Assembly (NCBI GenBank): GCA_017991025.1 | Contig: JAGNMT010000052.1 | Span: forward strand, 1-12,594 | Reading direction: 5' to 3' | DNA length: 12,594 bases | Source of the DNA: Verrucomicrobiales bacterium | GTDB lineage: Bacteria; Verrucomicrobiota; Verrucomicrobiia; Verrucomicrobiales; DEV007 | In this document: piece after piece, positions 5,746 to 12,594 of the stretch | Layout: each line of letters begins with the position of its first letter | Position numbering within the stretch: position 1 is the stretch's first letter | Made by a program: the position numbers and the translations under genes | Notes under the pieces: model-generated | What the model was told of the DNA's origin: nothing | The model's input: only the letters and a program-made list of their open reading frames with translations | Databases searched by the model: none

Positions 5746-5912
5746 TCATGGTCGGTTTTTCGGGATTAGATACGTCGAGTTTCAGGGCCACTTGTGAGCA
5801 TTGAATTCCTCCAATATCCGGGGAGCAATCCTAGCTTCACGGGCTCCGATTGAATCTCCCGCCTCAAAATGGAGAGCTTGTCCCCGGGATTGCAAACCAG
5901 GCGCCCAAATCG

Positions 5913-5946
5913 GAACTTTGAACTTTGAACCTGAAACGTTGAACTT
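5913..5946. repeat. Short tandem tract of GAACTTT-like units
   Basis: Five degenerate units (GAACTTT, GAACTTT, GAACCT, GAAACGTT, GAACTT) lie in a row. Related tracts at about 1508-1528 and 3216-3257 likewise precede a GATTTTGC/GGAGGAGG copy. Confidence 0.55.
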
Positions 5947-5992
5947 CTTCCCCGCAGGGGCTTTGAATGAGGATCTGAAAAAGCCGATGGGG

Positions 5993-6023
5993 GATTTTGC
6001 GGGAGGAGGAGGGGAAGTGAGGG
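5993..6023. repeat. Copy of the GATTTTGC / GGAGGAGG / GTGAGGG motif
   Basis: This stretch reads gattttgcgggaggagga followed by ggggaagtgaggg. It closely resembles 3395-3428 with a single base change and a 3-base length difference. It lies about 60 bp before the zinc-ribbon gene. Confidence 0.5.
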
Positions 6024-6080
6024 AGAAGAAGGTTATGCGTTAGCATGAAAATTGAGTTTTTTGAATACAACTGAGTCCGG

Positions 6081-6317
6081 ATGTCAAAGGGCTGGCCGGA
6101 GGAGATTGAGAAAGCTCAGTCAGAGCCGATGGTCAAAATCGGCGGCAAGTTGTGGAAGCGATTGCCCTACGGATCGAAAAGTTCCAATGGCGTCTCAGCA
6201 GCGAGCCCTTGTCACGACTGCCGCGTGACTGATGGCCAGCTTCACGTTTTTGGATGTGATGTCGAGACTTGTCCGGCGTGCGGAGAGAAATTGATTACTT
6301 GTGGGTGTGAGGAGTGA
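6081..6317 (+). CDS. Small zinc-ribbon protein
   Basis: 78 residues. The C-terminal half carries paired metal-ligand motifs: PCHDC (Cys44, Cys47), HVFGCDVETCPACGEKL (His55, Cys59, Cys64, Cys67) and the ending TCGC. This is a Cys-rich zinc-ribbon layout common in small island and phage proteins ('PC-x-DC ... HVPGCDxExCPxCGG-x-x-x-CGC'). The N-terminal half (GWPEEIEKA...MVKIGGKLWKRLPYG) contains a short beta-like segment also seen in relatives. Function is unknown; binding of nucleic acid or protein through the zinc site is possible. It lies 91 bp before the Nudix gene on the same strand and could be the first gene of that unit. No Shine-Dalgarno is visible. The start was chosen because it is the first ATG of the frame and gives the usual length. 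Confidence 0.72.
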   Translation: MSKGWPEEIEKAQSEPMVKIGGKLWKRLPYGSKSSNGVSAASPCHDCRVTDGQLHVFGCDVETCPACGEKLITCGCEE

Positions 6318-6408
6318 GTTTCCGATCGTTTGTCTTGCGAAGCGGAAATCGGTCCGTCAAAAATCCGCTTCCACTGGAAAACATTTCGACCTGGAATAGT
6401 ATCAATAC

Positions 6409-6825
6409 ATGGGAAGCCCAAAATCCTCCGGCCGCCTGATCGATGTGGTCTGCTTAGTATTGGTGGATCAAAGAAATCATATACTGGCGACGCAACGCCC
6501 AGACGGCGGTTCTCTCGCGGGGAAATGGGAATTTCCGGGCGGAAAAATCGAGAACGGAGAAGATCAAGAAACCGCGCTTCGACGCGAGCTTAGAGAAGAA
6601 CTTTGCATTGAGGTCGGAGACCTCTCTGCGTTGTCACCAGTGATTCACGAATATGAGTTCGGAACCATCCGGTTGTGGCCGTTCATGAGCCGTTGTGCGG
6701 AGCCTCCACAATTAAAACTGGTTGCGCACGCCGACTATTTTTGGGCCACATTGGCTGAGATTCGTTCTTTGGGTTGGGCGCCAGCTGATGTGCCTATTCT
6801 CGCCGAATTGGCAGAGTTGCTCTAA
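6409..6825 (+). CDS. Nudix hydrolase, MutT-like (deoxy)nucleoside triphosphate pyrophosphohydrolase
   Basis: 138 residues, normal for MutT-type enzymes. These enzymes cleave nucleoside triphosphates (damaged or non-canonical ones, or signalling nucleotides) to the monophosphate and pyrophosphate. The start (IDVVCLVLVDQRNHILATQRP) leads to GKWEFPGGKIENGEDQE and the Nudix box at 45-67: Gly45, Glu51, Arg59-Glu60, Glu63-Glu64, with metal-binding glutamates intact. The usual Gly near the end of the box is Cys66 (EELCI). The C-terminal part (HEYEFGTIRLWPFMSR, then HADYFWATLAEI and WAPADVPIL) is also MutT-like. The stop is 12 bp before the large helicase gene, so the two are almost surely cotranscribed. 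I recall this pairing of a Nudix pyrophosphohydrolase with PLD-helicase-DUF3427 from other bacteria. An A/T-rich TAGTAT at 6397-6402 is a weak -10 candidate; the message could then be leaderless. Confidence 0.88.
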   Translation: MGSPKSSGRLIDVVCLVLVDQRNHILATQRPDGGSLAGKWEFPGGKIENGEDQETALRRELREELCIEVGDLSALSPVIHEYEFGTIRLWPFMSRCAEPPQLKLVAHADYFWATLAEIRSLGWAPADVPILAELAELL

Positions 6826-6837
6826 AGCTTACGAATC

Positions 6838-9800
6838 ATGGGAGAAGACTCTTTACAAATCGGCCTCTACGAACGGCTTCTAGACGAAGATCTGGCCGAA
6901 CTTCTCAAAAGCCATTCCGAGCTTCGTCCGATTTTCGAGAAACTCGACGATGAAAGTCTGCCCGTCACCTACAGCCAGTTCGTGGCACAGGTTCTCAGGC
7001 AAGTGATTCCGCAGGCAAGTCATGAGGAGCGCCTGCCACTTGTAAATCGTCTTATCGAGCTGCTTAGTGCCGAAGATGGACAAGCTCACCTGCGAAGGCG
7101 GCTCTTACTTTCCAAACCGCAATCTCTTTTAAAACAGATCCAGCCTGTAGGTGAGAGTAAAACGTGGACTCATCCTGCGACACCACTTTCGATTAGCAGT
7201 TTGTTGACAGGTGCAGCTGAGGATCCGCCGCTCGATCGCGAGTTGCGCACCGAGCTTCTTACCAGCAACCGCGTCGACATTCTCGTATCGTTCATCAAAT
7301 GGTCAGGATTGTCTTTATTGTTATCAGCCTTCGAGGAAATCGAGGATCGCGGCATTCCGGTCCGTATTATCACGACCTCCTACATGGGGGCCTCTGATCC
7401 TGCTGCGATAGAATGGCTTGCTCAGCGTCGAAATGTGGAAATCAAAATTTCCTATGACACCGAACGAACGCGCCTTCACGCGAAAGCTTACTATTTTCAT
7501 CGCAATACAGGCTTTTCCGCTGCTTACATCGGCTCTGCGAACATGAGCAGACCCGCTATGACAAGCGGCCTCGAGTGGACAGTTAAAGTGACCGCTCAAG
7601 ACATGCCTCACGTATTGGAACGTTTTTCCGCCGAATTCGAGACATACTGGCATCATGAAGAATTCGTTTCTTTTAGAGCGGATGACGCGCAGCGATTCCG
7701 AGAAGCGATTCAGCGTGCACGAAGTCCAGGAGGTGGAACTGACGATGGGCCGCGCTTTTTCGCCGATCTGACCCCTCATCCATTCCAGGAGAGGGTTCTT
7801 GAAGCTCTCAAGGCAGCTCGAGAAAGTGGTTCCAATCGCAATCTTGTTGTCGCCGCGACTGGAACTGGGAAAACTGTCATAGCAGCCTTTGACTACAATC
7901 GCTTTCGTAAACAGTTCCCTCAATCCTCGCGACTGCTCTTTGTCGTCCATCGGAAGGAAATTCTCCGCCAGGCCCGTGATTGTTTTCGAGCGGTGCTGCG
8001 AGATTTCAATTTCGGAGAAATGCTGGTAGATGGCGAAAAACCGAACGAATGGCGGGCGGTATTCGCATCAGTGCAAAGCCTCAGTTCAAGCCGTCCGTGG
8101 GCGACGTTCGGAGAAAATCATTTTGATTACGTTATCGTTGATGAGGCGCACCATGGGACCGCGAACAGCTACCGCCCCCTTTTTGGTAACCTTGCTCCAC
8201 GAATTCTGCTCGGGTTGAGCGCGACGCCCGAGCGGATGGACGGTACTTCCATTCTGCCGGATTTTGACAATCGATTTGCCGCGGAGATTCGGCTGCCCGA
8301 AGCGCTCGAGGAAAAGTTGTTGTGCCCTTTCCACTATTTTGGTGTGACCGATCCAGTTCCCACGTCTGAAGATCGATTCTGGAACAATGGTAAGTATGAT
8401 CGCGTCGAGCTCGAGAAGGTTTACACTGGTGACGATTTGCGTGCACAGATTCGCCTCGACGCTATTGTTGGTGCGCTCCATCGGTATCACCCGAATTTCG
8501 AAAGCCTGCGGGCGATCGGTTTTTGCGCCGGGGTTCGTCATGCTGAGTTCATGGCGCGAAAATTTCGAGAAAATGGGTACCAGGCGGAGACAATTCTCGG
8601 CGAAACGCCGAACGATGTTCGTGACAAGCGGATCCAAGATTTTCGAAGTGGAAAGCTGAGCTTTCTCTTTGCGGTAGATGTTCTCAGTGAAGGTTTTGAC
8701 CTTCCCGAGATCAATCTTGTGATGTTTCTCCGCCCTACAGAAAGCCTCACTGTTTTTCTTCAGCAACTGGGACGCGGATTGCGACTCTCGCCGGAAAAGG
8801 AATGTCTCACAGTCCTTGATCTCGTCGGCCAAAGTCATCGGCGCTACCGGATGGACCGTAAGTTTACTGCCTTGCTCCGACACACGAGGCGAAGGATCGA
8901 CCGTGAGATCGAGCATGATTTTCCGAATCTTCCTCCCGGTTGCAGTATCCAATTTGAACGGGTGGCACGGGAGCACGTGCTTGAAAACATTCGCAACTCG
9001 CTGGGCAATCTTCGGTCCTTCGTTCCGGAGACGATTAGGACCTTCGAATCTGAAACCAAATTACCACTTACATTCGGTAATTTTATTCGGGAAACCGATC
9101 TCTCTCCCGTCGAACTTCTAAAGAACCGCACTTGGTCTGAGTGGAAGGATCTCGCCAAGGGAACACGGACGGTAGTCGATCCTGACTTGATCGAGACTCG
9201 CACGGCGTTGCGCCGTTTCACACTTCGGACCGATCCTCAGTTTCTAGCCAAAGTTCATCGGGTCACCAGTTCTCGAGTTGCGGAAGAGCCTATCGGGTAT
9301 GGGCTCAGCAATCCTGAGGCTGCATCATTACATTATCTCTTTTGGAGCCAAAACGGGGCGAACATGAACGTAGGCTCGTTTCGTGAATCGTTCGACCGTT
9401 GGCGTGCCAACCAGAGTTCCTCTGCTGATTTGGCTGAAATTCTCGACTGGCGTCTTTCCTCTCAATCGTTTGCTACATCCTCTCTCAACTTGCCCTTTTC
9501 CTGTTCGCTCCGCCTTCATGCGGCCTATGGGTTACGGGAAATCAGCGCTGCCTTTGGCAAGGCTACTCTGGAAACCACGGGGCCAGCGGGAACTGGTGTG
9601 ATTCCGGTGAAAGAGAACCGCATTTACATTCACCTTGTCACTTTTCGCAAGGAGGAACGTGACTTCTCCCCGACAACTCGCTATAAGGATTACCCGATTA
9701 GCCCTAACATACTGCACTGGGAATCGCAGGCGGGTACAACCAGAGCGAGCGCAATCGGGCAGAATTACATTCACTTTCAAGAGCGAGGGTACACAATCTT

Positions 9801-9969
9801 GTTTTTCGCCCGACTTGAAAAGACCATTGCGGGAGAGACGGCACCTTTCCTTTTCCTAGGCCCAGCCAAAACACTGGTGTCTTACGAACAGGATCGTCCG
9901 ATCAAGATGGTTTGGGAGCTTGAACACACGATGCCGGCGGAGCTTTATGAAGCTGCGAGGTCAGTATGA
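6838..9969 (+). CDS. PLD nuclease / SF2 DEAH helicase / DUF3427 protein
   Basis: 1043 residues, intact. Residues 1-130 form a helical N-terminal region. Residues about 140-275 form a phospholipase-D-fold nuclease domain with one HKD-type motif: RLHAKAYYF (His214, Lys216) followed by YIGSANMSR (Ser233, Asn235). PLD nucleases act as dimers, so a single motif suggests dimerisation. Residues about 310-665 are an SF2 helicase core: AATGTGKT Walker A (339-346), VDEAH (434-438), SATPERMDG (461-469), VLSEGFDLPEI (615-625) and QQLGRGLRLS (642-651). Residues about 690-1043 correspond to DUF3427, ending with a beta-rich half (HYLFWSQNGANMNVGSFRES, VTFRKEERDFSP, INYIHFQERG-like segments). The family is predicted to translocate on duplex DNA and cleave it. 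It follows the Nudix gene by 12 bp. No Shine-Dalgarno is visible, so translation may depend on coupling. Codon use is more A/T-ending than in pstB, which fits acquisition by transfer. Confidence 0.93.
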   Translation: MGEDSLQIGLYERLLDEDLAELLKSHSELRPIFEKLDDESLPVTYSQFVAQVLRQVIPQASHEERLPLVNRLIELLSAEDGQAHLRRRLLLSKPQSLLKQIQPVGESKTWTHPATPLSISSLLTGAAEDPPLDRELRTELLTSNRVDILVSFIKWSGLSLLLSAFEEIEDRGIPVRIITTSYMGASDPAAIEWLAQRRNVEIKISYDTERTRLHAKAYYFHRNTGFSAAYIGSANMSRPAMTSGLEWTVKVTAQDMPHVLERFSAEFETYWHHEEFVSFRADDAQRFREAIQRARSPGGGTDDGPRFFADLTPHPFQERVLEALKAARESGSNRNLVVAATGTGKTVIAAFDYNRFRKQFPQSSRLLFVVHRKEILRQARDCFRAVLRDFNFGEMLVDGEKPNEWRAVFASVQSLSSSRPWATFGENHFDYVIVDEAHHGTANSYRPLFGNLAPRILLGLSATPERMDGTSILPDFDNRFAAEIRLPEALEEKLLCPFHYFGVTDPVPTSEDRFWNNGKYDRVELEKVYTGDDLRAQIRLDAIVGALHRYHPNFESLRAIGFCAGVRHAEFMARKFRENGYQAETILGETPNDVRDKRIQDFRSGKLSFLFAVDVLSEGFDLPEINLVMFLRPTESLTVFLQQLGRGLRLSPEKECLTVLDLVGQSHRRYRMDRKFTALLRHTRRRIDREIEHDFPNLPPGCSIQFERVAREHVLENIRNSLGNLRSFVPETIRTFESETKLPLTFGNFIRETDLSPVELLKNRTWSEWKDLAKGTRTVVDPDLIETRTALRRFTLRTDPQFLAKVHRVTSSRVAEEPIGYGLSNPEAASLHYLFWSQNGANMNVGSFRESFDRWRANQSSSADLAEILDWRLSSQSFATSSLNLPFSCSLRLHAAYGLREISAAFGKATLETTGPAGTGVIPVKENRIYIHLVTFRKEERDFSPTTRYKDYPISPNILHWESQAGTTRASAIGQNYIHFQERGYTILFFARLEKTIAGETAPFLFLGPAKTLVSYEQDRPIKMVWELEHTMPAELYEAARSV

Positions 9970-10039
9970 TGGGGAGGAAAACGATCGAGACGCCGCGGAT
10001 ACATTCTCCGAGTGTCAAGCTCCGGCTGAATCTCCTATC

Positions 10040-10975
10040 TCACAATCGAAATCCTCCCCCCGATAACTCCAGTAGCCTTTCGAGTCGCCAATTCAATCCC
10101 TTTGAATCTGGGTGAAAAGCTGGATTCTTGGGAAGTAATACGGATTTTCCAGACAGCTGAAAAAGGTCTCTCTCGCCATTGGAACGCCGTTCGTCAAGAA
10201 CTGGTGAAGCTCTCCAATGGAGATCTGGGGAAGGCGCAATAAGATTTCGGTCCATAGCCCAATGGTGATTCTTGCACAGGGCGAGACCATTGGTTGGGTG
10301 ATCGTTTCGGCTTACTGCAAATGGGATGAGGTGTGCGGCGTCGATGAACGAGATATCGTTTCCAACGGGGAGTCGAATCCTGAGACCGCAGGCGGCGCAT
10401 TGGTGGTCGTAGATTTCAATAATGGCGCGGCGAAATGCTGGGGAACGGCCGTATTCTGTCGATTCCTCGGATACTGTTGGTATTTTCTCCGTTGTGGCTA
10501 GCTCAGCGTTGTTTGCAAGGCTAAGAGAATCAGTCGCCCACGGAAAATAGCGGGAGATCAGCGCATTACGCAACTGGCTTCGGTTTTCGGGATCCGCTGC
10601 AACGGTCTCAAAGCCCTGTGCGAAACGAGCAAAGACTTTACCCATATCGGAGACGCGAATCTCGCGACGAACTTGGGTAATCCCATCGATTTCAAAAGTC
10701 TCCCATATGCCGTCCCCGGCCAGATAGCGAAACGGGAGGTCAGGACTATTTTGGTCATTATGCTTTTTAACAATGAGAAACCGGGACGTGAAATGATCAC
10801 GCAATTCTTGGGACCACGGTATGTAGTCAGGCGTAGCGTGACCGATGTCAAGCAAGTCGAAAACGGCAAGAAGAAGAACCGGTTTATGAGGCCTTTCGTG
10901 TGGTGGTCCTTCGTCAATCGGTGTAATGCCGACATTGAGGGAGTATATCCGTTCTACTGCCTGGTTGAGCGTCAT
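10040..10975 (-). CDS. HNH endonuclease with ScoMcrA-like phosphorothioate-sensing N-terminal domain
   Basis: 311 residues. Residues about 25-125 resemble the sulfur-binding domain of ScoMcrA-type restriction enzymes: RPHKPVLLLAVFDLLDIG, YIPWSQELRDHF, DLPFRYLAGDGIWETFEIDG. That domain recognises phosphorothioate-modified DNA. Residues 179-250 are an HNH nuclease: AFRRAIIEIYDHQCAACG with CxxC (193, 196), DAAHLIPFAVSRNDHPTNGLALCKNHHWAMDRN with His215, Asn229, CxxH (234, 237) and His238. Zinc and catalytic ligands are all present. It would be expected to cut DNA carrying the modification, i.e. as a type IV-like enzyme. No dnd or ssp modification genes lie in the window. It is the second gene of a minus-strand pair and converges on the helicase gene with a 70-bp gap. 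The specificity is inferred from domain resemblance and is less certain than the nuclease call. Confidence 0.82.
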   Translation of the reverse strand: MTLNQAVERIYSLNVGITPIDEGPPHERPHKPVLLLAVFDLLDIGHATPDYIPWSQELRDHFTSRFLIVKKHNDQNSPDLPFRYLAGDGIWETFEIDGITQVRREIRVSDMGKVFARFAQGFETVAADPENRSQLRNALISRYFPWATDSLSLANNAELATTEKIPTVSEESTEYGRSPAFRRAIIEIYDHQCAACGLRIRLPVGNDISFIDAAHLIPFAVSRNDHPTNGLALCKNHHWAMDRNLIAPSPDLHWRASPVLDERRSNGERDLFQLSGKSVLLPKNPAFHPDSKGLNWRLERLLELSGGGFRL

Positions 10976-10994
10976 GAAATTGAATTGTTAAGAA

Positions 10995-11777
10995 TCACCC
11001 CAACCCAAACCGCACCCGATGCTCCTTCACAAATCCCTGATCGGGAGCAAACCCATCCTCGGGCACAGTCAGCGCCTGAGATTCATACGCCTCGAAAGAG
11101 TTGAGGACAAATCGCTGCGGCAAACTGTCACGGAACCGCGTGGAGAGAATCAACCTCAAGTCGTCATCAAACCCAATCAAGCCTTGATCAAAGGCCGCGT
11201 CATGAAGGCGGTTCAGACAGATCCCGTTTCGGACGTTGAGTCGCTCCGCCTCGTGGCTGCTCCATGGTAAAATGTGCGAGGCGATGAGAAGCTCACGAAT
11301 CGGGAGACCGGTGAGGGCACAGCGATTGGCGTAGTTGTTGAGGATCATTTCGCGGAAGTAATCCTGACCTCGCCGCCGCTTCGCAAGCGAAGTGATCTCG
11401 GTTGGCCCAACGGGGATGGTCGGGCGCGGAATGATTCCTTTGCCGGGGATGACTTCTGTCGTCTCGTCGGCCGAATGGATGAAAAGGGAATCGAACTTCT
11501 CCTGACTCAGGGGAACAAGCTCGCCGAGATTCGCATGAAACTCTTCCCACATATCGCGGTCAAGATTGCTGGCACCGGAAAGCCCTTTGATTCCGCGAAG
11601 TTTTAACGCGGGGTCGAGAGAGGCGAGGTTGCTCAGTTTCATTGCCACACTTCCGGGTGTTCGCTTCATCGCCTGCGCCAGATCGATGATGACCTTTTGG
11701 CTTTTGTCGAACAAGCCAAAGGGAATCTTGTGGTAGAGGTTGAGGACGATGAGAAGCTCGTCGCGAGTCCAGTTCAT
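10995..11777 (-). CDS. HNH endonuclease (HNH_2 type) with helical N-terminal domain
   Basis: 260 residues from ATG 11777 (MNWTRDELLIVLNLYHKIPF). An upstream ATG at 11846 would add a Trp/Gly/Arg-rich stretch foreign to the family and was not chosen. Residues 1-80 form a conserved domain seen in many such proteins (LNLYHKIPFG, AQAMKRTPGSVAMKLSNLASLDP, GIKGLSGAS, WEEF), probably DNA binding, helix-turn-helix-like. Residues 136-215 are the nuclease: RRGQDYFREMILNNYANRCALTGLPI, LIASHILPWS (His168), NVRNGICLNRLHDAAFDQGL (Asn184, His192) and IGFDDDLRLILS. This enzyme class is annotated as a putative restriction endonuclease; its target modification is unknown. It is the first gene of the pair; its stop lies 19 bp before the start of the second HNH gene. 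No good Shine-Dalgarno is seen. Confidence 0.88.
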   Translation of the reverse strand: MNWTRDELLIVLNLYHKIPFGLFDKSQKVIIDLAQAMKRTPGSVAMKLSNLASLDPALKLRGIKGLSGASNLDRDMWEEFHANLGELVPLSQEKFDSLFIHSADETTEVIPGKGIIPRPTIPVGPTEITSLAKRRRGQDYFREMILNNYANRCALTGLPIRELLIASHILPWSSHEAERLNVRNGICLNRLHDAAFDQGLIGFDDDLRLILSTRFRDSLPQRFVLNSFEAYESQALTVPEDGFAPDQGFVKEHRVRFGLG

Positions 11778-12081
11778 GGGAGAGCTTCGACGGTTCTTCC
11801 ACATTCGCAATCCCCCGCAACCCCACCTCCCGCGATGCCACTCCACCCCCCCGGATCAGAACGCAGCCGGTCCTCCCGTTGAAAAACGAGGCGCTTTGCC
11901 ATCGCGACCCAACAGGGTTCGGCCATGGCCTGCACCCTCTTTAATTTAGGTACGGACAAGCCCCGGGAATCACTCAGGGAGCACCGCCGCCGTTTGGGAC
12001 GGTTCTCCCGCCTCGACCGACGAAGCCGGGCCCGCCTTTCGAGGAATGTATCCGGGGCAGGCGCGACGGCCCCGCCTCCAT
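11778..12081. other. Spacer without a supported gene
   Basis: 304 bp, rich in G/C, with short stem-like words (gccatggc, ggcggtg) but no family-like protein in any frame. Any promoter for the HNH pair must lie in its left half; I found no convincing -35/-10 pair. The stretch 11921-12081 resembles dispersed intergenic sequence rather than coding sequence. Confidence 0.4.
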
Positions 12082-12594
12082 TCAAGGTGCGGCGGTGTAG
12101 CTCACTTCATCGAGAAAAATCTTCACCATCTGACCGCCCGCCTGAGAGGTGAAAAGCCCGAAGCGATCCAGGGTCGCCCCTTCCTTCTTCTGGCCGGGCT
12201 TCAGGGGGAGGGTGACGGTTTCGGAGCCGAGGGTGACACGCAGTTCGCCGTTTCCGTCGTTCGCCCCGGGATCGTAGCGGAGCGACCAGTCGAAGGTCTT
12301 GCCGGGTGTCAGGATAGGGCCGGAATCGACCTTGCCCCTGGTCCCTTTCGCGGTGGCGAATTGAGGGATGAAGTAATGGCCGATGCGGGTCGGCCCGCCG
12401 ACGTGGATACCGACAAAATGGCCCGCCTCATCCGGTGATTTGTCCTTGTTGAGGCTGCTGAACCACCCGATGTGCATGTCCGAATCCGGTCCGGCGGTGA
12501 CGAGCGTGACTTTGCCGCATGCTTCGAGACGATGCTCCAGATCGAGTGGCCCGACGCGGTCCGCGTAGTAGCCGTAGGCTCCGCTGCGCCAGAG
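12082..12594 (-). CDS. C-terminal part of a beta-sandwich (LamG/jelly-roll-like) protein
   Basis: The frame is open from the right edge (first visible residues LWRSGAYGYYADRVGPLDLE) to the stop at 12082-12084, 170 residues. It alternates strands typical of a concanavalin-A-like or laminin-G-like sandwich: GKVTLVTAGPDSDMHIGWFSS, AGHFVGIHVGGPTRIGHYFIPQF, KTFDWSLRYDP, GELRVTLGSETVTLPLKPGQ, LDRFGLFTSQAGGQMVKIFLDEVSYTA. The phrase DRFGLF...VKIFLDEVSYT is a common closing strand pair in exported proteins of PVC bacteria, often attached to glycoside hydrolase or sulfatase-like modules. The N-terminal part lies outside the window, so export and main function cannot be judged. Codons are strongly G/C-ending, like pstB, consistent with a resident chromosomal gene that bounds the island. 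Confidence 0.7.
   Translation of the reverse strand, partial: LWRSGAYGYYADRVGPLDLEHRLEACGKVTLVTAGPDSDMHIGWFSSLNKDKSPDEAGHFVGIHVGGPTRIGHYFIPQFATAKGTRGKVDSGPILTPGKTFDWSLRYDPGANDGNGELRVTLGSETVTLPLKPGQKKEGATLDRFGLFTSQAGGQMVKIFLDEVSYTAAP

Larger units (their letters stand above)
5746..6080. other. Divergent spacer with repeats, no gene supported
   Basis: The spacer lies between the divergent NERD gene and zinc-ribbon gene. It contains a GAACTTT-type tract at 5913-5946 and the GATTTTGC/GGAGGAGG motif at 5993-6023. Open frames here are short and translate the repeats; they are not credible genes. Confidence 0.5.

Noticed and set aside
5913..5946. CRISPR-like short repeats
   Set aside because: Units are 6-8 bp, contiguous and degenerate, with no spacers.
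8086..8976. 296-residue minus-strand frame
   Set aside because: Lies within the helicase core on the other strand; the helicase motifs settle the coding strand.
9970..10039. Bidirectional terminator between the helicase and HNH genes
   Set aside because: Expected between convergent genes, but I found no stable stem with a T-run in the 70 bp.
11925..12152. Plus-strand frames near the right edge
   Set aside because: Arg/Pro-rich translations of G/C-rich spacer and of the antisense of the beta-sandwich gene.

Overview
The window looks like an accessory, defence-type island lodged between two higher-GC chromosomal genes. The left edge carries the 3' end of a PstB-type phosphate ABC transporter ATPase. 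The right edge carries the 3' end of a large beta-sandwich/lectin-like protein that reads in from outside. The long genes in the middle are visibly lower in G/C. Starts generally lack a good Shine-Dalgarno sequence. Intergenic spaces hold 'cacgaattttcacgaat'-type inverted repeats and TTGAA-rich tracts of the kind I associate with Verrucomicrobiota and other PVC-group genomes. That taxonomic guess is an inference from style and was not tested.

Layout. (1) 2-346: end of pstB, with no phoU after it. (2) 347-1921: a 57-nt hairpin repeat, a KilA-N domain gene whose 5' end looks rebuilt or decayed, and a 450-bp spacer with a second hairpin. (3) 1922-3888: a zone of small, partly broken genes. It holds a UPF0175 antitoxin whose PIN-toxin partner is cut off after about 20 codons, a gene resembling polyvalent-protein kinase domains with conflicting reading frames at its 5' end, a 41-codon stump of a von Willebrand A protein, and a second small gene with the same kind of frame conflict. 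(4) 4029-5682, minus strand: a two-gene unit of a membrane-anchored NERD nuclease-like protein followed by a PIN-like nuclease-fold protein. (5) 6081-9969, plus strand: a zinc-ribbon protein, a MutT-like Nudix hydrolase, and a 1043-residue PLD nuclease/SF2 helicase/DUF3427 protein. (6) 10040-11777, minus strand: two HNH endonucleases 19 bp apart. The downstream one has an N-terminal domain resembling the phosphorothioate-sensing domain of ScoMcrA. (7) 11778-12081: a non-coding spacer. (8) 12082-12594: a partial beta-sandwich protein.

How it may work together. The Nudix + PLD-helicase-DUF3427 pair is the best candidate for a functional system: the genes are 12 bp apart, on the same strand and intact. 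A nucleotide-cleaving enzyme is paired with a protein that can translocate on and cut nucleic acid. The upstream zinc-ribbon gene may be a third member. The HNH pair reads towards it and looks like a modification-dependent restriction unit without its own modification genes here. The NERD/PIN-like pair diverges from the zinc-ribbon gene. Together this is a dense cluster of five nuclease-like proteins. The joint defence role is inferred from family type and clustering only.

No tRNA, rRNA, CRISPR array, integrase or full transposase was seen.
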